A stretch of DNA of 64,000 nucleotides from Longimicrobium sp. (GCA_036377595.1 DASUYB010000026.1:44930-108929); one strand, 5' to 3'. Positions 7,303 through 16,261 are shown, numbered from the stretch's first letter. Notes: generated from the letters alone by a model not told the origin. A program made the numbers and translations.

Positions 7303-8598
7303 TCAAAGATCCACTTCCGCCGCGACCAGGTCCTCGAACGTCTCGCGGCGGCGGACGAGCTGGGCGGTGTTGCCGTCGACGAGGACCTCGGCGGGGCGCG
7401 GGCGCTGGTTGTACTGGCTGGACATCGAGAAGCCGTACGCGCCCACGGTGTGGATCGCCAGCAGCTCGCCGGGCTTGGGGATCTCCATGTCGCGGTCGAG
7501 CGCCAGGAAGTCGCCGGTCTCGCAGATGGGGCCCACGATGTCGACGGTGCCGCGCGCGCGCTCGTGGCTTTCCACCGGCTCCACCGCGTGCCAGCCGCTG
7601 TAGTGGCTGGGGCGGATCAGGTCGTTCATCCCCGCGTCGGTGATCACGAAGCGCTTCCCTCCGCCCTCCTTCACGTAGATCACCCGCGTCAGCAGCACGC
7701 CGGCCTCGCCCACGATGAAGCGGCCGGGCTCCACCACCAGCCGCAGCCCCGTCTCCTCCACCTGCGGGACCACGGCCTCGGCGAACGCCTGCGCCGTGGT
7801 CGCCGGCTCGCCCTGGTAGGCGATCCCCAATCCCCCGCCGAGATCCAGGAATTCCAGGGGGATGTCGTCCTGCTTGAGGCGATGGGCGAGCTCGAGGACG
7901 GACTCCAGCGCCAGGCCGAACGGCGCCACGTCGAGGATCTGCGAGCCGATGTGCACGTCGATGCCGCGCACGCGGATCCCCTGCAGCCGCGCGGCGATGC
8001 CGTACAGGTCGCGCGCTCGCTCGGCGGCGATACCGAACTTGGTGGCCGCGTGGCCGGTGCGCGTGTAGTGGTGCGGCGTGGGGCTCTCGATGTCGGGGTT
8101 GATTCGGATTGCGACCGGCGCCTTCTTCCCCATCGTGCAGGCGAGGTCGGAGAGCGCGCACAGCTCGCCCTCGCTCTCCACGTTGAAGGCGTAGATCTCC
8201 TCGTTCAGCCCCAGCGCCAGCTCGTTGATGGTCTTCCCCACCCCGCTGAACACGATGCGCTCGCCGGGGATGCCGGCCATGCGCGCGCGCCGCAGCTCGC
8301 CGCCGGAGACCACGTCGGCGCCGGCGCCCATCTCGGCCAGCGTGCGCAGGATGGCCAGGTTGGGGTTGGCCTTGACGCTGTAGGCGATGAGGTGGGGGAC
8401 GGGCGAGAGCGCCTCGTCGAGCTCGCGGTAGCGGCGGCGGATGGCGCCGCGCGAGTAGACGTACAGCGGCGTGGCCCAGCGCGCGACCAGCTCGGGGAGC
8501 GGCACGCCTTCGCAGTGCAGGACGCCGTCGTGGCGGGGGAACGACTCGGCCGCGGCGTCCGTGGGGACGGTGGAGATTTCGGCGGTGCTGGTGGCCAC
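7303..8598 (-). CDS. lysA: Diaminopimelate decarboxylase
   Basis: This enzyme decarboxylates meso-diaminopimelate to L-lysine, the last step of lysine synthesis, using pyridoxal phosphate. In the 431-aa form, the PLP lysine is in AYSVKANPN (about residue 76). HIGSQ is near 217-220, the phosphate-binding DLGGGLGIAY near 252, the active-site Cys-Glu in GPICETGDF near 359, and YGFSMSSQYNQRP close to the end. These are group IV decarboxylase hallmarks. I chose the GTG at 8598; an in-frame ATG at 8700 would add 34 residues that look non-conserved. It appears monocistronic. Confidence 0.93.
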   Translation of the reverse strand: MATSTAEISTVPTDAAAESFPRHDGVLHCEGVPLPELVARWATPLYVYSRGAIRRRYRELDEALSPVPHLIAYSVKANPNLAILRTLAEMGAGADVVSGGELRRARMAGIPGERIVFSGVGKTINELALGLNEEIYAFNVESEGELCALSDLACTMGKKAPVAIRINPDIESPTPHHYTRTGHAATKFGIAAERARDLYGIAARLQGIRVRGIDVHIGSQILDVAPFGLALESVLELAHRLKQDDIPLEFLDLGGGLGIAYQGEPATTAQAFAEAVVPQVEETGLRLVVEPGRFIVGEAGVLLTRVIYVKEGGGKRFVITDAGMNDLIRPSHYSGWHAVEPVESHERARGTVDIVGPICETGDFLALDRDMEIPKPGELLAIHTVGAYGFSMSSQYNQRPRPAEVLVDGNTAQLVRRRETFEDLVAAEVDL

Positions 8599-8927
8599 GG
8601 GCTGCCCGGGTCTGCGGATCTCTGGGTGTTCGGGGGTCGAAAGATACGGGCCCCGCGCGAATCGTACCAGACGAATCGTGACGGGGCGGCTGATGCCCAT
8701 TGCGGATCTAAGCCGGTAAGAGGGCGGTGTAGCGAAGAAGTGCCGGGTTAGAGCCGCAGAGCTTCGCCAAGTAGCTGTCCCTCGACGGGAGCCAGCCGCG
8801 AGCACCGATGCTTCGTCCGAACGAGATTCTGTAGTCCGCGAAGGCGGACTTCGTGTAGTTGTAGCCGCGAATTCATTCGCCCTGGACCACGGCGCCGGAA
8901 ACCTCGCTCCCGGCTCCTGGACGATCC
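8599..8927. other. Intergenic region with dispersed repeat
   Basis: This 329-nt region lies upstream of lysA and downstream of the TonB receptor, both on the minus strand. It contains a family A dispersed repeat (8825-8882). The rest probably holds the lysA promoter; no clear promoter boxes seen. Confidence 0.4.
8825..8882 (+). repeat. Dispersed repeat family A, copy 1
   Basis: The hairpin AGTCCGCGAAGGCGGACT is followed by a short linker and GTAGCCGCGAATTCATTCGC. It is nearly identical over about 57 bases to the copy at 18237-18294, with more diverged copies at 13226, 14077 and 47583. Confidence 0.85.
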
Positions 8928-11243
8928 TCAAATCCCCGTCGCGATCCGGAGCGTGAGGCTGCGGCCGGGGTCGAGGGCGAACTCCTTGTAGCGGTTCAGG
9001 AAGCTGCGGTACTCCGTGTTCAGCGCGTTCCGCACCTGCAGGTCCACGCGGAAGCCGCGCGCGCCCACGCGGCGCTCCACCCCGCCGCCCACGTCCAGCA
9101 GCGTGTGGCCGTCCGGCGCGAGCTCGTCCTCCGTGGCGTGCGTCTGCTTCGCGACCATCTCCACGCCGGCGGAGAGGTAGCCGCGGCCGAGGCCGAACAT
9201 ACGCTCGCGGCGGTACTCGGCCTCGGCGCGGCCGCGCGCGGGCGGGATCAGCGCCAGGTCGTCGCCGCTGCCGCGCTCGGTGCCGCGCACGTAGTCGAAC
9301 ACGCCGCGCAGCGTCAGCGGCGCCAGCACGCGCACCTCGCCCTGCGCCTCCACGCCGCGCAGCAGCGCGTCCGTCTGCATGGTCTGGAACACGCGCAGCC
9401 CACCCAGGAAGATCCCCGTCGGCTCGGTGACGATGAAGTGGTCGACGGCGTTGCGGTACACGTTCACCTCCAGCCGCGCCGCGCGCCCCGTCCACCGCAC
9501 CCCGCCGTCGATCTCCATCCCCCGCTCCTCCGCCAGCGTCGAGTCGCCGCGGTCGTAGCGCGCCTCGCCGATGCGCGGGCCGTTGGCGTACAGCTCGAAC
9601 AGCGTCGGCGCGCGCCACGAGCGCCCCACCCCCGCGGTCAGCGCCAGCCCCGCGCCCACGTCGAGCACCGCGCCCGCGTTCCACGACGGCGCCGTCCAGC
9701 TGCGCTCGTCGTCCGCCGGCAGGCCGAGCGCGGGGACGTCCCTCGCGGTCTGCGTGCGATGGTCCACGCGCGCGCCGGCCAGCAGCCGCAGCGGCCCGAA
9801 GTCGTTCTGCCACAACGCGAACGCGCCGCCCGAGCGGACCGACGCGTCGGGCACCAGCAGCTGCGGCCCGCGCGAGTCGTTCTCCTGCGCCAGGCCAGAG
9901 ACGCCGAGCGTGGCCTCGCCCAGGGCCGCGGGGGCGAGGTGCGCCAGCACGTCGGCGGTGAAGGTGTTCAGCCGCAGGTCGAACTGGATGCTTTCCCCTC
10001 CCTCCGCGGCGGGGATGGGGAGGATCTCCTCGTCGGCCAGCTCCTGCAGCACGTGGCGCTGGAACTGCGCGCGCGTCTCGATTCGCACGCCGGGGAGCGG
10101 GAACGCGCCGGAGAGCTGGACGCGATCGTCGGACAGCTTGCGCTCGGGCCCGCCCTCTTCCTCCTCGCCCTCCGCCGCGAGGATGGCGCCGCGGGGAGCC
10201 AGCCGGTCGTCGATCACGGCCGGCTCCTCGGCCTCGAGCAGCTTGAACTCGCCGCCGTAGCGCTGGTAGCGCAGCGCCAGCGTCCCCCACGGGCGGCTGA
10301 GGCCCAGCGCCGCCTCGCCGTTCACCGCACCGAAGCCGGTGTTGGGGATCTCGCCGCCGGGGGTGTGGATGTCCTGCCCCATCCGTCCGATCACCGTGGC
10401 GCGCCACCCCAGGCCGCGGCCCGCGCCCTCCGCGCGGGCGACCAGTCCCCCCTCCAGGTTGCCGCTGGCGAAGTACGTCTCCACGCCGCCGCGCATGTAC
10501 AGCCGCCCGGACGCCTCCGGCAGCGGCTCGGGGATGACGTTCACCACGCCGCCAACCGCGTCGGAGCCGTAGAGGAGGCTCGCCGGCCCGCGGATCACCT
10601 CCACCCGCTCCGCCAGCCGCGCGTCGACCGACGGCGCGTCCTCGTCGCTCCACGAGTAGTCCTCCAGCCGCAGCCCGTCGGCCAGCGTGGCCACGCGCGA
10701 GCCGAAGAGGCCGCGGATCACCGGCTTCCCCACCTGCTCGCCGGTGGTCAGCGCGCGCACGCCGGGGAGCGTCGACAGCGTCCGCGCGAGCGACACCGAG
10801 TGCTCGCGGCGCAGGCGCTCCGGCCCGAGCGTCGACGTCGCCAGCGGCGAATTGGCGATGAGTTGCGGCGAGCGCGACGCGGTGACGGCCACGGGCTCCA
10901 GCTCGAACGAGCGCTCCTGCATCACCACCTCGCCGACGGCCTGGCTGGCGGTGACGCGGAGCGAGGTGGACGCGTACCCCGGCGCGGTGACCCGCAGCGT
11001 GTACCACCCCGCCGGCAGCCCGCCGATGGCGAAGTTGCCGTCGCGGTCCGCGCGGGTGGCGCGCTCCAGCTCCAGCACGGACACCTGCGCGCCCGCCAGC
11101 GGCTGCCCGCTGGGGCCGAGCACGCGCCCGCGCAGCGTGTCGTCCACGACGGCAATGGCGGCGGGGGATGATGCGCCCGCGTGCGCGTTCGCCGGCATCG
11201 CGGCACCCAGCGCGGCGGCAAGGAAGGGGATCGCTGTGATCAT
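8928..11243 (-). CDS. TonB-dependent receptor with N-terminal carboxypeptidase-regulatory-like domain
   Basis: A 771-aa outer-membrane receptor. After a signal peptide (MITAIPFLAAALGAAMPANA) comes a carboxypeptidase-regulatory-like beta-sandwich (about 40-115; DTLRGRVLGPSGQPLAGAQV, AIGGLPAGWYTLRVTAPGY). The plug domain (about 125-260) contains LARTLSTLPGVRAL, GLFGSRVATLADGLR and RVEVIRGPASLLYGSDAVGG. The remainder alternates like a 22-strand barrel. It energises uptake of a large or scarce ligand (siderophore, metal, glycan) through TonB; the ligand cannot be read here. It ends LRIATGI rather than with the usual terminal Phe. The start at 11243 has no clear Shine-Dalgarno sequence. Confidence 0.9.
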   Translation of the reverse strand: MITAIPFLAAALGAAMPANAHAGASSPAAIAVVDDTLRGRVLGPSGQPLAGAQVSVLELERATRADRDGNFAIGGLPAGWYTLRVTAPGYASTSLRVTASQAVGEVVMQERSFELEPVAVTASRSPQLIANSPLATSTLGPERLRREHSVSLARTLSTLPGVRALTTGEQVGKPVIRGLFGSRVATLADGLRLEDYSWSDEDAPSVDARLAERVEVIRGPASLLYGSDAVGGVVNVIPEPLPEASGRLYMRGGVETYFASGNLEGGLVARAEGAGRGLGWRATVIGRMGQDIHTPGGEIPNTGFGAVNGEAALGLSRPWGTLALRYQRYGGEFKLLEAEEPAVIDDRLAPRGAILAAEGEEEEGGPERKLSDDRVQLSGAFPLPGVRIETRAQFQRHVLQELADEEILPIPAAEGGESIQFDLRLNTFTADVLAHLAPAALGEATLGVSGLAQENDSRGPQLLVPDASVRSGGAFALWQNDFGPLRLLAGARVDHRTQTARDVPALGLPADDERSWTAPSWNAGAVLDVGAGLALTAGVGRSWRAPTLFELYANGPRIGEARYDRGDSTLAEERGMEIDGGVRWTGRAARLEVNVYRNAVDHFIVTEPTGIFLGGLRVFQTMQTDALLRGVEAQGEVRVLAPLTLRGVFDYVRGTERGSGDDLALIPPARGRAEAEYRRERMFGLGRGYLSAGVEMVAKQTHATEDELAPDGHTLLDVGGGVERRVGARGFRVDLQVRNALNTEYRSFLNRYKEFALDPGRSLTLRIATGI

Positions 11244-11367
11244 CGATGGAGATGGTGGTGATCGATGGAGATAGCGGTTGATGCGCGATTGGTGGGAGTT
11301 GAATTGAAGACTAGACTTAGCGCCGCGGGCGGGCAACCCGGGAGGACGGCGCCGGGCACCGGCCGGG

Positions 11368-11431
11368 GACAGGCGGTAAACCCGCGGCTGGAACATTGGA
11401 AAGCCTCGCAAACCGCGCGAGGCTTCAACTG
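11368..11431 (-). repeat. Dispersed repeat family B, copy 1 (reverse)
   Basis: It contains GCGGCTGGAACATTGGAAAG followed by CCTCGC...GCGAGGCTTCAAC, the reverse complement of the copies at 11485 and 14214. Confidence 0.8.
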
Positions 11432-11484
11432 CGTGAGGGGGACATGGCGGCACGAATGGCCGCCGCTTGCGCGGGTGCCAGCCG

Positions 11485-11540
11485 TGGAGCCTGCGCAGCA
11501 GGCTTCCCAATGTTCCAGCCGCGGCTTTAGCCGCCCGTCT
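11485..11540 (+). repeat. Dispersed repeat family B, copy 2
   Basis: It contains CTTCCCAATGTTCCAGCCGC and GGCTTTAGCCGCCCGTC. It faces copy 1 across 53 bases, so the pair forms an imperfect long inverted repeat. Confidence 0.8.
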
Positions 11541-11646
11541 CCCACACCCGCCCGGCGCCCTCGTTGCCGCGCACCGCCGCCGCATCTACCATGTAACGAT
11601 CCCGTCACATCTCCGTATCGCCATCCCCATCTCCACCCGACCCGAC

Positions 11647-13164
11647 ATGCCCCGTGACACGCACCTGCTGGTCCGCTCGACGCTCCTGATCGCCGCGGGG
11701 ATCGCGGTGCTGCTGCTGGTGCAGACGCTGGCCGACGTGGGCTCCATCCGCGGCACCCTGGCCACGGCGTTCTCGTTCAACCCGGACGAGGCGCGGCTGC
11801 TAATGACGGCGCTGAACCGCAGCTTCAACCAACTGATGGCCATCATCCTCACCGCCGTGGCCATCGCCGTCCCGCTGACCGCCAACACCTACTCGGTCAA
11901 GCTGCTGGAGACCTTCATCGACGACCGGGTGAACCGCGCGGTGCTGCTGGCGTTCGTCTTCGGCGTGTGCAACAACCTGTGGCTGCACCACGTGATCGGG
12001 CATGGCGTCGTCCCCCGCGTGCAGCTCGCGATCTCGCTGGCGATGGCGCTGCTCTACCCGTCGCTGCTGGTGCCGTACCTCTACTACGTCTTCCGCTTCC
12101 TGCAGCCCGACACACTGCTGCGCCGCCTCTCCGGCGAGCTGCTGGCCGGCGTCGAGGCCGCGGCGGCGACGCCATCGCGCGCTGCGGAGGTCGCGGAGAA
12201 TGCGCCGGCGCTGGTGGAGCACGTGGGGAGCATCGGCATCCGCTCGGTGGACCGCATGGACCGCACGACCGCGGTGGAGACGGTGCACACGCTGCGGGCC
12301 ATCGTCGAGCGCTACCGGACGGAGAAGCGCGGGCTGCCGCCGGCGTGGACCGAGGCGGGGCGGCACGCGTTCGGCGGGAGCGCGCACGACGCCGAGGTGT
12401 GGCTGGAGGCGCGGGTGTTCGCCGAGCTGCGGGCGCTGCTCTCCGCCGCCGTGCCGAAGATGCACGCCGCCGTGGCGGCCATCGCCGACGACGCGTGCGC
12501 CATGGGACTGGCGCCGGACGCCCGCGGCGACGAGGACGTGGACGAGCTGGTGGTGGAGTACTTCAACACCTTCATCCGCCTGGCCGTCAGCCGCAAGGAC
12601 GTGCGCTCGCTCTTCATCCTCTTCCACCGTTACCGCGACTACGCGGCGGGGATCAACGCCGATCGGCCCGAGCGGGCGCTGGAGATCGCCTTCTACTTCC
12701 AGTACTACGCGCGCGCGGCCTGCGACGCCGGGATGCCGTTCGCGGTGGAGACGGTGGCGCACGACCTGGCCGTGCTGGTGCGCCGCGCGTGGGAATCGGG
12801 CGCGCCCAACCGCGGCAAGCTGCTGGAGCGGATGCTGGCGTTCGGGCGCGAGGCCACCCCGCGGCCGCTGGCGGGGGTGAAGAAGGCGGAGGCGATCCTG
12901 GCCGCGTTCTTCCTTCTGCGGGGGGATGGAGATCAGGCCGCGCGCATCGCCGAGGGCTTCCGCGGGCTGGAGCGCGGCTTCGTGGACCGGCTGCGCGACG
13001 ACATCGTGCACGTGCGCCGCGAGCGCTACTGGGAGGTGACGGACCGCCGCGTGAACCTCGATTACGTCCCTGACGATCAGCGCGCCAAGGTGGAGGAGTT
13101 CTTCGCGATGGTGACGGAGGCGGAGAGGACCGTGGAGGCGGCGCCGGCGGAGGTGGGGGATTGA
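11647..13164 (+). CDS. Putative membrane protein, DUF2254-like
   Basis: A 505-aa protein starting MPRDTHLLVRSTLLIAAGIA. Hydrophobic segments lie at about 10-30, 62-85, 100-125 and 130-150, followed by a long soluble C-terminal region rich in helices (LARRA-type Ala/Arg/Glu runs). The layout, with the motif SFNQLMAIILTAVAIAVPLTANTYSVKLLETFIDD-like TM2-TM3 region, resembles predicted membrane proteins of the DUF2254 type; that assignment is from memory and moderate. No catalytic motif visible. The in-frame extension upstream to 11467 lies in repeats and was excluded. Confidence 0.6.
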   Translation: MPRDTHLLVRSTLLIAAGIAVLLLVQTLADVGSIRGTLATAFSFNPDEARLLMTALNRSFNQLMAIILTAVAIAVPLTANTYSVKLLETFIDDRVNRAVLLAFVFGVCNNLWLHHVIGHGVVPRVQLAISLAMALLYPSLLVPYLYYVFRFLQPDTLLRRLSGELLAGVEAAAATPSRAAEVAENAPALVEHVGSIGIRSVDRMDRTTAVETVHTLRAIVERYRTEKRGLPPAWTEAGRHAFGGSAHDAEVWLEARVFAELRALLSAAVPKMHAAVAAIADDACAMGLAPDARGDEDVDELVVEYFNTFIRLAVSRKDVRSLFILFHRYRDYAAGINADRPERALEIAFYFQYYARAACDAGMPFAVETVAHDLAVLVRRAWESGAPNRGKLLERMLAFGREATPRPLAGVKKAEAILAAFFLLRGDGDQAARIAEGFRGLERGFVDRLRDDIVHVRRERYWEVTDRRVNLDYVPDDQRAKVEEFFAMVTEAERTVEAAPAEVGD

Positions 13165-13225
13165 TGGCCCGCGGTTCGACGGATATCCCCACATCGATGG
13201 GTCGCGATGCGGATATCCCGAGAAT

Positions 13226-13276
13226 GCGAGTGAACTCGCGGCTACAACCACACGCAGTCCGCCTTCGCGGACTTTA
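13226..13276 (-). repeat. Dispersed repeat family A, copy 2 (reverse)
   Basis: GCGAGTGAACTCGCGGCTAC is followed by the hairpin AGTCCGCCTTCGCGGACT. It lies between the convergent genes ending at 13164 (plus) and 13289 (minus). Confidence 0.8.
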
Positions 13277-13288
13277 TCGGCAGCTAGG

Positions 13289-14032
13289 CTATTTCGGTTC
13301 GGCGTGGGTGAAGGCGGCGAGGACCTTCTCTTCCGACAGCGGACGCAGGACGTTGTTCGCGGCGAAGTCCTCGGCCTGCGGATAGGCCGTCGCGCGGATG
13401 CGTGCGGCCGCGGCGGCGAGGTCGTACGGCGTGCGGCGGAGATCGACGGTGTCGCCGAGGAGCAGCCAGTACGCGCCGGGCTCGCCGAACGGCATCCCGA
13501 CGCTGCCGGCGTTCACCACGCGCGTGCGGCCGGCGGTGCGGTCGAACTGCATGTGCGTGTGACCGCAGGTGACCAATGGCGTCTCCACCCCCTCGAACAG
13601 CGGCGCGAGGCGCTCGTCCGGTGTCAGCCGGGTGAAGATCTCCGTGTCGCTGCGCGGCGTGGCGTGGCAGAAGAGCACCTCGCCGATCCCCCCGATCTCC
13701 ATCTCCAGCGTCGGCGGCCAGCCGGCGAGCAGGTCCTCGCGCCCCGCCAGCTCCCGCGCGGACCAGCGGATCACGTCGCGGAACGGCTCGGGGACGTCGG
13801 CGGGCTCCATCCCCCGCATCACCTCCAGCACCGACCGGTCGCCGTTGCCGCGGATGAAGCGGGCCGGGAGATCGAGCTCCAGCAGCACGTCCATGCACTC
13901 GCGCGGCATCGGCCCCGGCACCACGTCGCCGCCGACGACGACGAGGTCGGCGCCCGCGCGTCGCACGTCGCCGAGCACCGCCTCCAGCGCAGGGAGATTG
14001 CCGTGGATGTCGTACAGCGCCGCGACGGGCAT
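13289..14032 (-). CDS. Metallophosphoesterase (YfcE/MJ0936-like)
   Basis: A 247-aa calcineurin-like phosphoesterase. The di-metal motifs are ALYDIHGN at about 5-12 (D-x-H), VVGGDVVPGP (GD), FIRGNGDR (GN[GD]) and later CGHTHMQFDR (GHTH), then NAGSVGMPF. These proteins hydrolyse phosphomono- or diesters with Mn/Fe/Ni; cellular substrates of this subgroup are mostly unknown. An AAAGG ribosome site lies 8 nt before the ATG at 14032. The open frame further upstream runs into repeat DNA and was excluded. Confidence 0.88.
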   Translation of the reverse strand: MPVAALYDIHGNLPALEAVLGDVRRAGADLVVVGGDVVPGPMPRECMDVLLELDLPARFIRGNGDRSVLEVMRGMEPADVPEPFRDVIRWSARELAGREDLLAGWPPTLEMEIGGIGEVLFCHATPRSDTEIFTRLTPDERLAPLFEGVETPLVTCGHTHMQFDRTAGRTRVVNAGSVGMPFGEPGAYWLLLGDTVDLRRTPYDLAAAAARIRATAYPQAEDFAANNVLRPLSEEKVLAAFTHAEPK

Positions 14033-14076
14033 AAGCGTGCCTTTCGAGCTGGATCGATCGGCGGCGGGCATGGCCG

Positions 14077-14125
14077 GGCGAATGAATTCACGGCAACAAC
14101 TGCACAAAGTCCGCGGCGCGGACTG
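14077..14125 (-). repeat. Dispersed repeat family A, copy 3 (reverse)
   Basis: GGCGAATGAATTCACGGCAA, then AGTCCGCGGCGCGGACT. The hairpin loop differs from other copies but the flanking AATTCA box is kept. Confidence 0.75.
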
Positions 14126-14213
14126 CGGCCGCGGCATCCGAACTCGCACCTGATCTCCGCGCGAATCCAACCTACCGCCGCGCTTCCGGAGACGCAGCCC
14201 CATCGCCCCCGCA

Positions 14214-14280
14214 TGTAGTTGAAGCCTCGCGCTGTTTGCGAGGCTTTCCAATGTTCTAGCCGCGGCTTCAGCCGCCCGTC
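14214..14280 (+). repeat. Dispersed repeat family B, copy 3
   Basis: GAAGCCTCGCGCTGTTTGCG, then AGGCTTTCCAATGTTCTAGC and CGCGGCTTCAGCCGCCCGTC. It matches copies at 11368 (reverse) and 11485. Confidence 0.85.
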
Positions 14281-14300
14281 ACGATGGAGACAGGAGCCGT

Positions 14301-14332
14301 AAGGGCCTCCGCGGCGCACCGCGGAGGCCCTT
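14301..14332 (-). terminator. Terminator-like hairpin after the Cys-rich secreted protein gene
   Basis: AAGGGCCTCCGCGG and CCGCGGAGGCCCTT are perfect complements around CGCA. It lies 24 nt past the stop (14357) of the minus-strand gene. U-tract weak. Confidence 0.6.
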
Positions 14333-14356
14333 CCTGCTCCCGCCCTCAGCCGCGCG

Positions 14357-15064
14357 TCAGTCACGCACGCAGCTGCACTTGCAGTTCGTCGGGTCGGGCG
14401 TGCAGTCGCAGCACGCGTGGAACCCCGGGATGCAGAGGATCTGGCAGGTGGAGCTGCTGCAGTCGGTGCTCCCGTCGCCGGGGCATCCCGGAGGCGTCCC
14501 GGCCCGCTTCGTAGCGCCGGCTTTGGCCGCACTCCCACCGCAGCTCGCCAGGACCTGCCGCATCGTGGCCGCGGAGAGCCCTTCCGCGCCGATGCGCACC
14601 TCGCCCTTCCGCAGCGCGAGCCCGCGTCCCGTCCAGCGCTCGCCGACCCGCGTGGCGCCCAGGAACGACGCCGAGGCCGGGGAGAGCGCCTCGCGTCCGG
14701 CCAGGGACAGCACCACCGCCGGACCGCCGTCCGCCGGCGCGACGAGGATGGTCCCCTGGTCGTAGAGGACGCGCGCGCCGGTGTAGCGATGCACGCCGTT
14801 CCCCGCGGGCGCGCCGTCGCGCTGCAGCACGAACACGCGGTCGGCGATCCCGTCCGCGGCCTCGCCGCGGGTCCCGCCGTCCACCGCCACCACCACGCTG
14901 GGGCTCGACACCGAGCGCTGCACCACCACGGTGCCCGTCCGGGCCTCCCGCAGCGGCATCGGTGCGTGTCCGCCGCCGGGCGGGCGAGCAGCCACGGCCG
15001 CACCGGCGCCGGCCCATCCGGCGAGACCCAGCGCGCCCACCAAAAGAATGGCGGATCTCCTCAT
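14357..15064 (-). CDS. Secreted protein with Cys-rich C-terminal tail, unknown function
   Basis: A 235-aa product with an excellent AGGAGGG ribosome site before the ATG at 15064. Residues 1-26 are a signal peptide (MRRSAILLVGALGLAG, ending AVAA). The middle (about 40-180) is a repetitive beta-rich stretch (GTVVVQRSVSSPSVVVAVD, GARVLYDQGTILVAPADGG, SFLGATRVGERWTGRGLAL). The last 45 residues contain about 12 cysteines, with CSSSTCQILCIPGFHACCDC and NCKCSC motifs. No known family recognised. The tail may be disulfide-knotted or bind metal. A strong hairpin follows the gene. Confidence 0.6.
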   Translation of the reverse strand: MRRSAILLVGALGLAGWAGAGAAVAARPPGGGHAPMPLREARTGTVVVQRSVSSPSVVVAVDGGTRGEAADGIADRVFVLQRDGAPAGNGVHRYTGARVLYDQGTILVAPADGGPAVVLSLAGREALSPASASFLGATRVGERWTGRGLALRKGEVRIGAEGLSAATMRQVLASCGGSAAKAGATKRAGTPPGCPGDGSTDCSSSTCQILCIPGFHACCDCTPDPTNCKCSCVRD

Positions 15065-15240
15065 GGCACCCTCCTGTGGGTTCGGGGAGAGGGAGGAAAA
15101 AAGCGGGTCTGGATGATGCAAGAACTACACCTTTCATGATGCACTAAGGCGCAATACGGACGGTTCTGCGGGATTGGAGAAATGGTGAGCCGGAGCCCCA
15201 CCTGGTGGCGAAACTCCGGCTCGATCCGGTGGAAGGCTCG

Positions 15241-15993
15241 TCAGACGGGCGATGATTCGAGGAACCGCCGCTCGGCCGCGGCCTTCACCACGGGGAGCGA
15301 GAGGCGGCGGACGAGCCTGATCCCCGGCGAGAAGACCGACCAGTAGCGCCGGAACTTCGCCCGCGCCCTGGCGTCCGTCGTCCGCACGCGCACGCGCGTC
15401 CGGGCGATGGACGCCTCGGGGCCGATGGGCTCCGCCTCCAGCGTCCACACGATCTTCACCCACCCCGGCTCGTTGAAGCCGCGGAACGTCTCCGGCTCCA
15501 GCGCGTGGAAGGTCACGTCCGCCTCCCACGGCTTCGTCACCGCGCCGACCACGATCTCCCGCCCCGGCACCTCGGCCAGCACGCCCCACCCCATCGCCAG
15601 CGTGGACGTCAGCAGCCCGCGCGGCAGCTCGCTCGCGTCCGCCTCGGTGCCCAGGATCAGCGCGCGGGCCTTGAAGATGGCGTGCACGAGGGGGATGCTC
15701 TCCAGGTCCGTCTCCTTCAGGGCCTCGAGGGCGAATTCCGCGGGCGCGGCCACCCGGATCTCGTGCCGGTCGCCCACCTCGTATTCGGGGATGAAAGTGT
15801 CGATCAGGATCGACTCGCCTTTCCCCGCCCCGCCGTTGCGGCGATGGTGGCCGTAGCGCAGCCAGGTGGCCGCCGCGTAGCCGCCCCATCCCAGCGCGAA
15901 CGCCCCCGCCGCGCCCGCCAGCAGCCGCGCGGGGCGATGCTTCCTCGCGTGCGCGGACGTGCCGTTCCGCCCGCCATTGCTCGTCATCAGCAT
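15241..15993 (-). CDS. Membrane-anchored SRPBCC-like protein
   Basis: A 250-aa product. A strong AGGAGG lies 8 nt before the ATG at 15993. The N-terminus has a basic stretch (KHRPARLL) then a hydrophobic segment AGAAGAFALGWGGYAAATWL, probably a membrane anchor. The rest (about 65-230) resembles a START/SRPBCC domain: FIPEYEVGDRHEIRVAAPAE, then LVHAIFKARALILG, ADVTFHALEPETFRGFNEPG and SIARTRVRVRTTDARAR. Such domains bind lipids or hydrophobic ligands. Exact subfamily and ligand unknown. Confidence 0.6.
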   Translation of the reverse strand: MLMTSNGGRNGTSAHARKHRPARLLAGAAGAFALGWGGYAAATWLRYGHHRRNGGAGKGESILIDTFIPEYEVGDRHEIRVAAPAEFALEALKETDLESIPLVHAIFKARALILGTEADASELPRGLLTSTLAMGWGVLAEVPGREIVVGAVTKPWEADVTFHALEPETFRGFNEPGWVKIVWTLEAEPIGPEASIARTRVRVRTTDARARAKFRRYWSVFSPGIRLVRRLSLPVVKAAAERRFLESSPV

Positions 15994-16173
15994 GGAGACA
16001 CCTCCTCGTCCAGAGTCGATGCGAACCGCCTCCGAACGATCCGTCCGCACGCCCGCCACGGGAGTGGGGGAAAGGTCGCGCACGTGAGCGCAGATCCACG
16101 TCGGGTGATTGGCGGACGCGGTGCACTGGGGGCATTCGGGGTTTCTACGCTGGCATCCTGCCCGCCCGGCTGG

Positions 16174-16203
16174 CCCCCTCCCCCGCTTCGCAGGGGCGGG
16201 GGA
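16174..16203. repeat. GC-rich palindrome
   Basis: CCCCCTCCCCCGCTTCGCAG and GGGCGGGGGA form a C/G-rich hairpin. With 16262-16284 (CCCTCTCCCGGTACGGGAG plus AGGG), it marks a repetitive intergenic segment. Confidence 0.55.
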
Positions 16204-16261
16204 GAACTCAGCGTGGACGCGCCGCGGGTGCGGAGTGCGATGTCGCCGAGCGGCGCACCCA

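Larger units (their letters stand above)
11244..11646. other. Divergent intergenic region with inverted repeat pair
   Basis: This 403-nt region lies between the TonB receptor and the DUF2254-like gene. It carries two opposed copies of repeat family B (11368-11431 and 11485-11540). The two promoters presumably lie outside this pair. Confidence 0.5.
14033..14356. other. Intergenic region filled by repeats and a terminator
   Basis: This 324-nt region holds a family A repeat (14077-14125), a family B repeat (14214-14280) and a terminator hairpin (14301-14332). No gene seen. Confidence 0.6.

Noticed and set aside
7228..8751. Plus-strand frame of about 500 codons opposite lysA
   Set aside because: His/Arg/Gln/Val-rich antisense shadow without any domain, fully opposite a clear lysA.
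7303..11007. Very long open frame on the minus strand joining lysA to sequence under the TonB receptor gene
   Set aside because: GC-rich DNA keeps stop codons rare. Only the lysA part is protein-like; the rest is an Arg/Gly-rich shadow of the receptor gene.
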